Assembly (NCBI GenBank): GCA_036676295.1
Contig: JAKFDE010000005.1
Location: 43,538-107,537 of the forward strand
From: UBA4416 sp036676295
Lineage (GTDB): Bacteria > Bacteroidota > Bacteroidia > B-17B0 > Aurantibacillaceae
Reading direction: 5' to 3'
Length of the DNA: 64,000 bases
Shown: positions 25,841 to 35,261 of the stretch, piece by piece
Numbering within the stretch: position 1 is the stretch's first letter
Layout: each line of letters begins with the position of its first letter
Translations under genes and position numbers: made by a program
Notes under the pieces: model-generated
Told to the model about the DNA's origin: nothing
The model's database searches: none
The model's input: the letters and a program-made list of their open reading frames with translations, nothing else

Positions 25841-26842
25841 GTGAAGATCAAAATCCTTATATCATTCCTGTTTTTTGCCATTGTAGTTCAATCTCAGGAC
25901 ATTCACTTTTCGATGTACAATTTATCGCCACTTAGTATGAATCCGGCCAATACCGGAAATTATAATGGAGGTTGGCGCATTATGGGAAACTATCGAAGCC
26001 AGTGGAAAGAAATTTCGAGAGCTTATAACACCTACTCTATTGGCGGTGATATGAATTTTTATCCTTACAATCAAAACGTAGCTGCCGGTATCTATTTTAT
26101 CAGTGATAAATCCGGTGGAAATCTAAACGTTAATAAGATTTTTATTTCAGGTGCAATTCATAAAAAAATAGCGGGCTTTAAAATGAGTTTAGGTCTTCAA
26201 CCCGGCGTAGTCATTAAATCACTCGACATCAATTCTCATACTTTTCCAAATCAATTAAACTGGAATACCGGAGAGTTTGACAATACATTAGCCAATAACG
26301 AATCCTTTACCAAACAACGCGTAGTGTACTTTGATTTAAATACCGGTTTCACTATTAGTAAACGCTTCAAGAAAATTGAGCCGGAACTTGGCGCTTCATT
26401 TTTTCATTTAACATCACCTAATGAATCTTTTTACGACAAACAAAACAAATTGCCAATTAGACAAATTTATACTGGGTCATTACGCTATTTCATTAATAAC
26501 AAAATAGCTGTAGTACCCAATACAGTAGCTAATGTGACAACAAAAGCCAATGATTGGATCTATGGGTTAAATTTAGAATACACATTGAGTAAGAACAGTT
26601 TTTATGATAATAAAATTTTTGGTGGCTTTATGTGGCGAAAAGGCGTAAAACGAATATCTGATGCCGCTATTGTAAACATTGGCTTCAAGCAAAATCAATA
26701 CACTATTGGTTTTAGTTACGACATCAACGTGTCTCCATTAAAAACAGCTACTGATTATAAAGGCGCCTATGAAATTGCCTTAATTTATACAGGAAAAAAT
26801 ACACGTATCCATAAAAAACAAATTCCTTGTGACAGGTATTAA
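25841..26842 (+). CDS. PorP/SprF-family T9SS outer-membrane protein
   Basis: A 333-residue predicted beta-barrel with a signal peptide (residues 1-18). It has the family N-terminus DIHFSMYNLSPLSMNPANTGN, a YRSQWKEIS block and alternating strands to the C-terminus. PorP/SprF proteins attach to the PorK/N ring side of the type IX secretion machine. SprF-type members are required for particular cargo with type B sorting domains, as SprF is for the gliding adhesin SprB. The next gene overlaps it by 14 bases, and a type B adhesin lies 3 kb downstream, so a dedicated cargo partnership is likely. The start is GTG. Confidence 0.93.
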   Translation: MKIKILISFLFFAIVVQSQDIHFSMYNLSPLSMNPANTGNYNGGWRIMGNYRSQWKEISRAYNTYSIGGDMNFYPYNQNVAAGIYFISDKSGGNLNVNKIFISGAIHKKIAGFKMSLGLQPGVVIKSLDINSHTFPNQLNWNTGEFDNTLANNESFTKQRVVYFDLNTGFTISKRFKKIEPELGASFFHLTSPNESFYDKQNKLPIRQIYTGSLRYFINNKIAVVPNTVANVTTKANDWIYGLNLEYTLSKNSFYDNKIFGGFMWRKGVKRISDAAIVNIGFKQNQYTIGFSYDINVSPLKTATDYKGAYEIALIYTGKNTRIHKKQIPCDRY

Positions 26843-28880
26843 AATAACAATATTATTCATCATGTGTTTTGCATTTGGTTTTGCTCAAACCGATAGCGTT
26901 ACGCTAAGCCGCATGTCAGCCAAAGACTTAAAGAAATTAGGCAACAATGCTGTATTACAAGGCGATCATAATTCAGCTGTAGATTATTATCAATTTTATT
27001 TAAAGACAAATAAAAACGACAGTAAAATTCAATACAAGCTGGCAGAATCTTATAGATTGACAAGAAACTATGAAAAGGCAGAGAAAATGTATATAAAAGC
27101 ATACAATTCTGATCCTGAAAAAAATGTCCTTGCTTTATATTATTACGCCGATATGTGTAAAGCTTCCGCAAAATACGATAAAGCAAAAGAAAATTACGCA
27201 AAGTTTACTAAAGAGTATAAAGGCAAAGAAGCCAAACTTAAAAAACAAGCCAAAAAAGAAATTGTATTTTGCGATTCAGTAAAAAACATTGTTAACCAAT
27301 CTCAAAAATTCGTTATTCAACACCTTGATACTTCTATCAATAAAGCGCACGTAGAATTATCTCCGATCTCAATAGATGAGAATACCTTGCTTTATGCTTC
27401 TTTAAGAACCGACAAAAAAGAATACATTACCGAAGGCGAAGACAGTGCTAATATTCCTGTAAGAAAATTTTATACTGCAAAAAAAATAAATAACATCTGG
27501 ATATTTGAGGATGAGTTTATGGCAGGAACATATAATAAGCCAGGTGAAAATGTTGGTAATGCCACCTTCACTCCCGATGGAAATAAAATGTATTACACAG
27601 TTTGTAAACCTAACTGGAAAGGAATAACAGTTTGTGCTATTTACGTAACCGAAAAATTAAAAGGTGAATGGTCCGAACCTATCAAATTAAGTAAAACAAT
27701 CAATAACCCCAACTATACAAGCACACAACCAGCCGTATGCATAGATCCTGTGAAAGGAAATGAAATTATTTATTTTGTAAGTAACCGACCAAAAGGAAAA
27801 GGCGGTTTAGATATTTGGTATTTTGTGTATGATAAAAAAAGGAAATTATACAAAGCACCGAAAAATGCAGGCATCAAAATCAATACCCCAAAAGATGAGT
27901 TAACTCCCTTTTTTGATAACGACACCAGAACGCTCTATTTTAGTACTGAAGGCATGGGAGGCTTAGGAGGCCTAGACGTATACAAAGTATTAGGTGATAA
28001 TAAAAAATGGACAACTGCTGAAAATTTAGGGGAACCGATCAATTCTGGAGCTGACGATATTTATTACAGTATTTCTAAAAACAGAGAAGAAGGTTTTTTA
28101 GTTTCTAATCGTAAAGGAGGTGTGTCATTAAAAAATTCTACTTGTTGTGATGACATTTACAGCTATAAACAAACTTCCTACATTCATTTATTTGCTGCCG
28201 GCAACATTAAAGAATTATTGGCAAATAATACCTCTAATAATTTAGATAGCGCCTTGGTAGATTTTTATTTAATAGATAAAAAATATGAAGAACCGATTTT
28301 GATCAAAACCGTTCAGGTAGACAAACAAGGGAATTACAAAACCAGCATAGAGGCCGGTAAAGAATATAAATTAGTCCCTAAAAAAACCGGTTATTTATTA
28401 ACTAACTCAAACCCTACTGTCATTAATACAAAAAATGAAAGTCAGGATAGGGTGATCGAAAACAATTTTAGTTTATCAAAAATTTCAACCAAAGCGATTG
28501 CTATAGAGAACATCAATTACGAATTCGATCGGTCGGATCTGATGAAAAACTCAACCATTACATTAGATACAACTATTTATAAGATCATGACACTCAACCC
28601 CGATATTATTGTAGAGATCTCTTCGCATACAGATGATAAAGGAAGTGATGAATACAATTTAAAGTTATCTCAAAAAAGAGCCGAGAGTGTGGTTAATTAT
28701 TTAATTAGCAAAGGCATTGACAGAGGCAGATTAAAAGCACAAGGTTACGGAGAAACTACTCCTATTGCTCCGAATAAAAACAAGAATGGCTCAGATAATC
28801 CTGAAGGAAGGGCTAAAAACAGAAGAACAGAGTTTAAAATTATCGGAACCATTACCAACTTCGGTGATGATGAAGATTAA
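26829..28880 (+). CDS. PorE-like TPR / PD40 / OmpA peptidoglycan-binding protein
   Basis: A 683-residue protein with a GTG start. A signal peptide (residues 1-19) is followed by TPR repeats (about 28-135) and a beta-propeller-like PD40 region (about 165-430, with VGNATFTPDGNKMYYTV and LYFSTEGMGGLGGLDVYKV). Next come a carboxypeptidase-regulatory-like fold (about 455-535) and an OmpA domain (about 560-683, with SSHTDDKGSDEYNLKLSQKR). The domain order equals that of PorE, which tethers the type IX machine to peptidoglycan. Paralogues are common, often paired with porP/sprF as here (14-base overlap). It is predicted to anchor its PorP/SprF partner to the cell wall. Confidence 0.9.
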   Translation: MTGIKITILFIMCFAFGFAQTDSVTLSRMSAKDLKKLGNNAVLQGDHNSAVDYYQFYLKTNKNDSKIQYKLAESYRLTRNYEKAEKMYIKAYNSDPEKNVLALYYYADMCKASAKYDKAKENYAKFTKEYKGKEAKLKKQAKKEIVFCDSVKNIVNQSQKFVIQHLDTSINKAHVELSPISIDENTLLYASLRTDKKEYITEGEDSANIPVRKFYTAKKINNIWIFEDEFMAGTYNKPGENVGNATFTPDGNKMYYTVCKPNWKGITVCAIYVTEKLKGEWSEPIKLSKTINNPNYTSTQPAVCIDPVKGNEIIYFVSNRPKGKGGLDIWYFVYDKKRKLYKAPKNAGIKINTPKDELTPFFDNDTRTLYFSTEGMGGLGGLDVYKVLGDNKKWTTAENLGEPINSGADDIYYSISKNREEGFLVSNRKGGVSLKNSTCCDDIYSYKQTSYIHLFAAGNIKELLANNTSNNLDSALVDFYLIDKKYEEPILIKTVQVDKQGNYKTSIEAGKEYKLVPKKTGYLLTNSNPTVINTKNESQDRVIENNFSLSKISTKAIAIENINYEFDRSDLMKNSTITLDTTIYKIMTLNPDIIVEISSHTDDKGSDEYNLKLSQKRAESVVNYLISKGIDRGRLKAQGYGETTPIAPNKNKNGSDNPEGRAKNRRTEFKIIGTITNFGDDED

Positions 28881-28895
28881 ATAGATTTTACTTTT

Positions 28896-29723
28896 TTAAT
28901 GAAGACTTGTTCCAAATAAAACAAATGTTCTTGCCATGTAATTGTATTGTTCTTGTGTAAATCTGCAACGGCAAGGTTTAAAGTAAGTCATGAAATTATC
29001 TAATGGCGGCGTATAATAATTACTATTAGCATCTTGGGGTCCGGGTTGAAAATTACAGTGAGCTCCTGTAACTTCTCCCTGAGGATGAGGATCTGCTTCG
29101 GTATCACAAAAACCGTCGCCTGTAGTATAGCATCCATTTCTAATTACTAATTCATTTCCGGCTTCAAATGTGTGAGGTAATCCAAAAAAATGTCCCATTT
29201 CATGTATCGCTGTTGAGGAAGTGAAAACGCTTTTTTGCATCACAATTCTATTACAACCACTCGGGCTCATCTGTCCTGCGTAACCGGCTGCTCCCGCTGG
29301 AGTAATAATGTTTTCAACTAAAAAAATATTAATGGTTTTGTCGACACAGTAATTTGGGAAACATGTGTTTTCATCAGGTACATCTCTCCACTCATTGTAA
29401 TTATAGTTTGGAATATAATTAACACTACATTTTTTAAAAGTGATGCAAATCGGTTTCCATTTATCATTTAAGGTCTCAATGCACACATCCAGATCAGAAG
29501 CCACCACGCCTGTTTGCATATTACTATCTAATACAATGTGAAATACAACAGACAATTCTCTGTTTAAACACGTATCATGTGGTAATAAAGAAGACGTTCT
29601 TTGAGTGCGCTGAAAATGATTTTGTAATTGTGCTTGCGTCATTTTATTTCCACATTCTACTCCTTTTTGAGCATTCAAAAAAAATGGCGCTAAAACAAAG
29701 ATAATGATGAGTCTATTTAGCAT
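28896..29723 (-). CDS. Secreted M43 (pappalysin-like) zinc metalloprotease
   Basis: A 275-residue protein with a signal peptide (residues 1-18, ending LNAQ). The zinc-binding motif is HEMGHFFGLPH, with His174, Glu175, His178 and His184, and a Met-turn lies in DNFMTYFKPC. Cysteine-rich loops (GCYTTGDGFCDTEADP) are as in M43 cytophagalysins and pappalysins. Unlike many M43 enzymes of this phylum it has no C-terminal sorting domain, so it may stay in the periplasm. It lies between the PorE-like gene (15-base convergent gap) and the divergent giant adhesin. A role in processing the neighbouring adhesin is a guess. Confidence 0.9.
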   Translation of the reverse strand: MLNRLIIIFVLAPFFLNAQKGVECGNKMTQAQLQNHFQRTQRTSSLLPHDTCLNRELSVVFHIVLDSNMQTGVVASDLDVCIETLNDKWKPICITFKKCSVNYIPNYNYNEWRDVPDENTCFPNYCVDKTINIFLVENIITPAGAAGYAGQMSPSGCNRIVMQKSVFTSSTAIHEMGHFFGLPHTFEAGNELVIRNGCYTTGDGFCDTEADPHPQGEVTGAHCNFQPGPQDANSNYYTPPLDNFMTYFKPCRCRFTQEQYNYMARTFVLFGTSLH

Positions 29724-29742
29724 TAATTGTGTATTTTTAAAT

Positions 29743-29750
29743 TATATTTG
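29743..29750 (+). promoter_or_regulatory. -7 promoter element of the 1478-residue adhesin
   Basis: TATATTTG is a perfect TAnnTTTG, 30 bases before the ATG. No convincing -33 TTTG lies at the right distance. It is in the 57-base divergent spacer with the M43 gene. Confidence 0.5.
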
Positions 29751-29780
29751 TTTTCAGTAAATGTAGTAAAAAGAATATAG

Positions 29781-32700
29781 ATGCATAAATTTCGACTTAA
29801 TATTATCACTCTGTTTATTTTATGCATTTTTTTTGTTTCTAAAACTTTTTCTCAAACGATAACCGCAACCGCTAATGAAGGTTGTGCGCCATTAGTAGGT
29901 GTTCAATTTACCGGTTTAAGCGGAGCATCAAATATTCAATGGGCTTTTGGTGATGGCACCTTTTCTAACATTAATAACCCCACCCATACATTTAGTTCTC
30001 CCGGCAACTTTGTGTCTACATACACCGCTGTAGTTTCAGGAAACCCGGTAACTCAAACTTTAAGTATTAACGTGCATGGCAAACCCACTCCTAATTTTTC
30101 GGTTAACATTTCTCAGGGTTGTGTTCCTTTAAACGTATCGTTTACAGATCTATCTACAAACCCCGGCGGCACCTTAACGCCACAATGGCAATGGTCATTC
30201 GGTGATGGAGGAGTAAGTAACGTCCAAAATCCAAATTATAATTATACCATTCCCGGAACCTTTAACGTTACATTGATCTATAAAGATGGTTACGGTTGCG
30301 ATAGCGTTATCACAAAAACCGGTTTAATAAAAGTATCTAATAAACCAACCGTGGTTATTACTAATACTCCCACTTCCCTAAATGCTTGTGCTGCTCCATT
30401 TACAGCTACCTTCAGTGGATCAACATCAAGTAGCAACAGTACAACGGGCAGCACTTCCTTAACTTATAGTTGGAATTTAAATGGAGCAAGTTCATCGGCT
30501 GCAAATCCTCCTCCGGTTACATTTACTGCAACAGGTTCTTTTCCCGTATCATTAACTTGTACTGACAATACAAGTTGCAGCAATAGCCAAACCGTTATGG
30601 TTACAGTTCAGGCACCTGCAGTAAAAGCATCGTTAAATAACAAAGCCTGCTTCAATGTCAATTTTTCAGTAAGAGATACTTCCTCATCTAACTATTCTCA
30701 ATGGAATTTTGGCGATGGAACTCCGGTTCAAACTGTATTTCCTCCAAACACATTTGTTCATGTTTATACTACACCGGGCATATATACCATTACAGCTACT
30801 ACTTTTTTAGGTACCTGTTCGGCTACCAAAACTTATACTGTAACTGTAGAAAAAGTGGTGGCCAATTTTACGGCTCTTCCTCCTTTTAGTTGCAATTCTC
30901 CTTTAGTTGTAAACTACACCAATACCACTACCGGTGCTATTACTTATACCTGGAATTTTTCGGGGGGTGGGCCAAGTTCCAATTTAGCCAATCCCACACA
31001 CACCTTCACTCAAGGCAGTTTAAATCCCTTTACTATTTTCCCGTCGCTGCCATTACAAGCTACTTTAATTGCAACTAGTGCGGGGGGTTGTGTAGATAGT
31101 ATTACCAAAGTGCTCGACACACTTCAACGACCTACCGCTTTCTTTTTTACAGATAAGATGCAAGGCTGTAATCCGCTCACGGTTACTTTTAGAGATACAA
31201 GCAGAACGAACCCTAACTCGCCAATTGTAAATTATACCTGGAATTTTGGAGATGGAACTCCTGTAAATGCCGGAGCTACAAACACATTAGTAACCCATAC
31301 ATATACAACACCTGGAGTCTATTATGCAACGTTAGTTGTACAAAATAGTTTAGGTTGTAAAGACACCTCGTTTAAATGGCCCATACATGTTGCTACACCG
31401 CCTCACACCAGTTTTTCTTTTTCTCCTAGTATTGTTTGCCCTAACGAACCTGTTGCTATTACTAATTTAACTCCATTGGTTGACTCTGTAAATCATTGGC
31501 ATTTAACATCAGACGCCAGTTATTTTTCTCATTGCATCAGCGACGCTAATCCAAGTTGGCAATATAATCATACAGGAACTTTTCCTCTTACTTTATCCGC
31601 TTATAGTTTTGGTTGTCAACACGACACGACCCTACCTGCTCAGGTCACGGTAAAAGGCCCCATTGTTTCCGGTAGATTTTATACCAGGTGTGATTCAGTT
31701 TATAAAGTTAAATTCAATTTATTTTTACAAGATGCAGCCTTTGCCGAAATTCGTTATGGTGATGGTGATAGAGACACAGTATACACCAGTGGCATGCACA
31801 CTCTTAATCATATATATGCCACTACAGGTGATTATACAGTCGTTATAAAAGGCGAAAATTCCTTAACAGGTTGTATACCATTTTATGACACCTTAAATGT
31901 GAAAGTTCGAAAAATAAAATCGATCATCACAAGCCAAGGAATAACGTGCGCAGGAGATCCCACCATTTATGATGCCTCTGCCAGTGAAGATGTAGACGGT
32001 GTATGTGGCGTTGGTTATATTTGGTTTTTTGGAACCGATCCACCGGTAATTACAGATAACTCAAGTACAAGTTACGCTATGGGTGCAGGCACTAAATCTA
32101 TTTCACTGGTAGTAAAAGATGTAAATGGATGCCGAGACACCAGCAGAACAACGATCATCGTAAGCTATGTTACTGCAAATGCAATATTATCTAATACTAT
32201 TGGTTGTGTTCCTTCTTTTAGCTTAACCGCCACACAAAGTGCCACTTCAAATACAACTATTACAGGTTATAGCTGGAATTTTGGAGATGGCAGCCCTCTC
32301 CAATCAGGCTCTGTTTTCTCTCACACTTATGTTACTGCAACGCCTCCTTCTACAACTTATAGCATCGCATTAACAGCTACCAATATTAATGGCTGTAGCG
32401 ACACAAAACTATTTCCTGTAGTAATGAATGCACCTTTTTCACCAACTATTATTCCAGGATCCTCTACTCAAATTTGTGCGGGCAAAACTGTTACTCTTAC
32501 AACAAGTGCAACTGGTGCAAACACCTACACATGGAGTTATGGTGATGGTGCCACTGCTGTAAACACTAATACTCTTGTTATTCATACATATACCACCGGA
32601 GGAAATTACAATGCTACATTAAACTTGGCAGATGCAGCAGGATGTAAAGCAAATTCTGCACCTTATATTGTTCAGGTACAAAATTATCCTGATGCTATCT

Positions 32701-34217
32701 TGTCTTATACTAATCAGAATAATCCAACAAAACAAAATGCCTGTGCAGGCTCCACTGTTTTGTTTTCTGATAATTCTATCAATCCTTATTTACCAAATAC
32801 CAGAGATTGGGATTTCGGAACAGGTGGTGGCCCTGTAGTTGGTAATCAAACCGTTGGAACAACTTACACATCAGCAGGAAATTTTACAGTTACTTTAGTA
32901 AACTGTACGCCTTTTGGTTGCTGCGACACTACCAAACAAAACATAAGAGTATACAGTGCTACTGCCGACTTTAACATAAGCAACACAGCTATTTGCAAAG
33001 GCGAGGCAATTGCTTTTACGATAAAAGACAGTACAAATGTATTTGTATGGGGATGGGATTTTGGAGATGGTACTGATTACAATCTTAATCCACAGTCACC
33101 TATTTCTCATAACTACAATTACCATCCTCCCGGAGGAACAACCAATGTTTCATTAACTTATTATACAGCTGATTCGGCCTGTAAATATTCGGTTGTTAAG
33201 CCTATCAATATTTATCAGGTTATTGCCGACTTTAACAGAAACAACGAAATTCAAATGTCTGATACAGCCCATTGCATTGGCACTACCGACAACTTTAATA
33301 ATACCTCGCAAAATGCAAATACTTATAGTTGGGATTTTGGAGATGGCCAAACAACAACTACAACTAATCCGTCTCACCTTTATGCCAGTCCGGGAATATA
33401 TACGGTTTCTCTTTATATTGCAGACAATGTTCATAATTGTAAAGACACGATTAAAAAAACAATGGAGATTTTTCCTGAACCTGTTTTAAGTTTAAGTGGT
33501 AAAGACACTTGTCAAAATAAACCGACACAATTAAGCGTCACCGGCGGCTTAACTTATACCTGGTCTCCATCAGCCGGTTTAAATAATCCTAATTCTTCAA
33601 ACCCTATTGCAACATTAAGTACCAGTACGATATTTTCTGTAACCGCTAATAACATTTATGGTTGTGTAGGTGCTAATACTTTACAAGTAAATATTATAGA
33701 GCCTCCTACACCAATATCCTGGGATACTAGTATCGTTATTGGTCAAACGGCTACTTTACCGGGTTACGTTGGTTCGGGCTACACTTATTCATGGACGCCA
33801 GGCGATTATTTAAGTTGCACTACCTGTGTTAATCCTGTAGCTACACCAACTGTGGATTATATATACAGCGTAACTGTTTCTGATCGTTTAGGCTGCTTTC
33901 AAAGAGTAAATACATATACAGTGGACATCCTGCCTTTAAGTAGTGTAGATGTTCCTACAGCCTTTACTCCAAATGGAGATGGCATTAATGATTTTATAAA
34001 TGTAGATGGCTGGGGAATAAAAAAATTAAATTATTTCAGAGTGTACAATCGTTGGGGAGAATTAATTTACGAAACAAATGATCTTAAAGCCGGATGGGAT
34101 GGCTTTTACAAAGGCGTTCCACAGAATATGGAAACGTATGTGTATCAAACAGAAGTAGTAACATATATTGACACAGCTCCAATTATAAAAACAGGTTATT
34201 TTAAACTCCTCCGATAA
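29781..34217 (+). CDS. Giant PKD-repeat surface protein with type B (gliding-type) sorting domain
   Basis: A 1478-residue protein with a signal peptide (residues 1-25). The body has more than ten PKD/Ig-like modules carrying the diagnostic WNFGDGTPV, WSFGDGG and WDFGDGQTT turns, each with an aromatic HTY/HVY strand. The last 90 residues (about 1389-1478, VPTAFTPNGDGINDF, VYNRWGELIYET, GWDGFYKG, KTGYFKLLR) are a CHU_C/gliding-motility-associated type B sorting domain. It is predicted to be exported by the type IX system and displayed as an adhesin-like fibre. The upstream PorP/SprF-like protein is the likely partner, as type B cargo needs such proteins. Confidence 0.93.
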   Translation: MHKFRLNIITLFILCIFFVSKTFSQTITATANEGCAPLVGVQFTGLSGASNIQWAFGDGTFSNINNPTHTFSSPGNFVSTYTAVVSGNPVTQTLSINVHGKPTPNFSVNISQGCVPLNVSFTDLSTNPGGTLTPQWQWSFGDGGVSNVQNPNYNYTIPGTFNVTLIYKDGYGCDSVITKTGLIKVSNKPTVVITNTPTSLNACAAPFTATFSGSTSSSNSTTGSTSLTYSWNLNGASSSAANPPPVTFTATGSFPVSLTCTDNTSCSNSQTVMVTVQAPAVKASLNNKACFNVNFSVRDTSSSNYSQWNFGDGTPVQTVFPPNTFVHVYTTPGIYTITATTFLGTCSATKTYTVTVEKVVANFTALPPFSCNSPLVVNYTNTTTGAITYTWNFSGGGPSSNLANPTHTFTQGSLNPFTIFPSLPLQATLIATSAGGCVDSITKVLDTLQRPTAFFFTDKMQGCNPLTVTFRDTSRTNPNSPIVNYTWNFGDGTPVNAGATNTLVTHTYTTPGVYYATLVVQNSLGCKDTSFKWPIHVATPPHTSFSFSPSIVCPNEPVAITNLTPLVDSVNHWHLTSDASYFSHCISDANPSWQYNHTGTFPLTLSAYSFGCQHDTTLPAQVTVKGPIVSGRFYTRCDSVYKVKFNLFLQDAAFAEIRYGDGDRDTVYTSGMHTLNHIYATTGDYTVVIKGENSLTGCIPFYDTLNVKVRKIKSIITSQGITCAGDPTIYDASASEDVDGVCGVGYIWFFGTDPPVITDNSSTSYAMGAGTKSISLVVKDVNGCRDTSRTTIIVSYVTANAILSNTIGCVPSFSLTATQSATSNTTITGYSWNFGDGSPLQSGSVFSHTYVTATPPSTTYSIALTATNINGCSDTKLFPVVMNAPFSPTIIPGSSTQICAGKTVTLTTSATGANTYTWSYGDGATAVNTNTLVIHTYTTGGNYNATLNLADAAGCKANSAPYIVQVQNYPDAILSYTNQNNPTKQNACAGSTVLFSDNSINPYLPNTRDWDFGTGGGPVVGNQTVGTTYTSAGNFTVTLVNCTPFGCCDTTKQNIRVYSATADFNISNTAICKGEAIAFTIKDSTNVFVWGWDFGDGTDYNLNPQSPISHNYNYHPPGGTTNVSLTYYTADSACKYSVVKPINIYQVIADFNRNNEIQMSDTAHCIGTTDNFNNTSQNANTYSWDFGDGQTTTTTNPSHLYASPGIYTVSLYIADNVHNCKDTIKKTMEIFPEPVLSLSGKDTCQNKPTQLSVTGGLTYTWSPSAGLNNPNSSNPIATLSTSTIFSVTANNIYGCVGANTLQVNIIEPPTPISWDTSIVIGQTATLPGYVGSGYTYSWTPGDYLSCTTCVNPVATPTVDYIYSVTVSDRLGCFQRVNTYTVDILPLSSVDVPTAFTPNGDGINDFINVDGWGIKKLNYFRVYNRWGELIYETNDLKAGWDGFYKGVPQNMETYVYQTEVVTYIDTAPIIKTGYFKLLR

Positions 34218-34268
34218 TTGGGGAGTTAAATTATATTCCTTTCAATTTACTTATGTAATTGTTTATTG

Positions 34269-35261
34269 ATGAAAAAAAAACGCACCTACTTTCTCATAAT
34301 TATTTTAGTTCTTGTATTAGTTGCTATACCACTTATTTACTATTATCCGCGATTAACTCGTTTAATGAACGAGCCTAAAAAAATTGCCGATCTGTTTTTA
34401 ACCGCATCCAGAATCAGTTCTTTTAGTGTAAATTTTTTACTGATAAACATTGGCATTTTTTCATCAGCTGCGATCATTGATCTGGTTGTTTTAGGATGGA
34501 ACAAATGCGCGCTGAAGCGACTTTTTTTTATTCGCAACCCAACATCCAGAGGCGATCTATGGTGCTGGGTATTATCACTATTCAGTTTATATGATTTTTT
34601 TACTTTATTGTTTTCATTCGGTTTATTTTATGTCTTATCCAGTGTAATTGTAAAAGCTGGAGGCTTTAGTCTTATTCAATTAATTCCTATCCCTTTTCTT
34701 CAGTTTCTGACGATAGTTGTTTTAGGAGATCTAAAGCATTACCTATGGCACAGATTAATGCATTTGATGCCATTCTGGGAACTACACAAGTATCATCATT
34801 CGGCTACCGAATTTAATTTGATCACTAACTCAAGAAGTCATTTTATTGAAAAGGGAATCCTCACTATTTTTGATAGCATCTTGTTTTCTCTACTAGGTGC
34901 CCCAGTTGAGTATTTTATACTTTATACAATTTTAAAAGAGTTTTATGATCAGCTACTTCATTCCGACATCAACTGGTCTTTAGGTTGGTTTGGTAAATAT
35001 ATATTTATCTCTCCCAGAGCACATAAAATTCACCATGCTAATCACGCCGATTTTCATGATAAAAATTTTGGGACGATGTTGATCTTTTGGGATAAGCTAT
35101 TTGGCACCTATTTAAGTTCTGATGCTAAAATAACCATTGGTGTAGAAAACAATCAATATAACAAAAATGGATTTTGGCGTGATATGCTGGAAGGCTGTGG
35201 ATCTTTCATAAAGGCCTCGCAAAACATTATTAAAAACAAATTCTCTTTTTTGTCTTCCTAA
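34269..35261 (+). CDS. Membrane fatty acid hydroxylase / sterol desaturase family protein
   Basis: A 330-residue polytopic protein with about five transmembrane helices and the di-iron histidine motifs LWHRLMH (about 160), ELHKYHH (about 175) and HKIHHANH (about 257). The family hydroxylates or desaturates lipids using O2; the substrate here is unknown. The frame also opens with a TTG at 34266 directly before the ATG, and the ATG is preferred. Its stop overlaps the convergent cupin-GNAT gene by 4 bases. With the acyl-CoA desaturase 850 bases away it hints at a membrane-lipid modifying group. Confidence 0.9.
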   Translation: MKKKRTYFLIIILVLVLVAIPLIYYYPRLTRLMNEPKKIADLFLTASRISSFSVNFLLINIGIFSSAAIIDLVVLGWNKCALKRLFFIRNPTSRGDLWCWVLSLFSLYDFFTLLFSFGLFYVLSSVIVKAGGFSLIQLIPIPFLQFLTIVVLGDLKHYLWHRLMHLMPFWELHKYHHSATEFNLITNSRSHFIEKGILTIFDSILFSLLGAPVEYFILYTILKEFYDQLLHSDINWSLGWFGKYIFISPRAHKIHHANHADFHDKNFGTMLIFWDKLFGTYLSSDAKITIGVENNQYNKNGFWRDMLEGCGSFIKASQNIIKNKFSFLSS

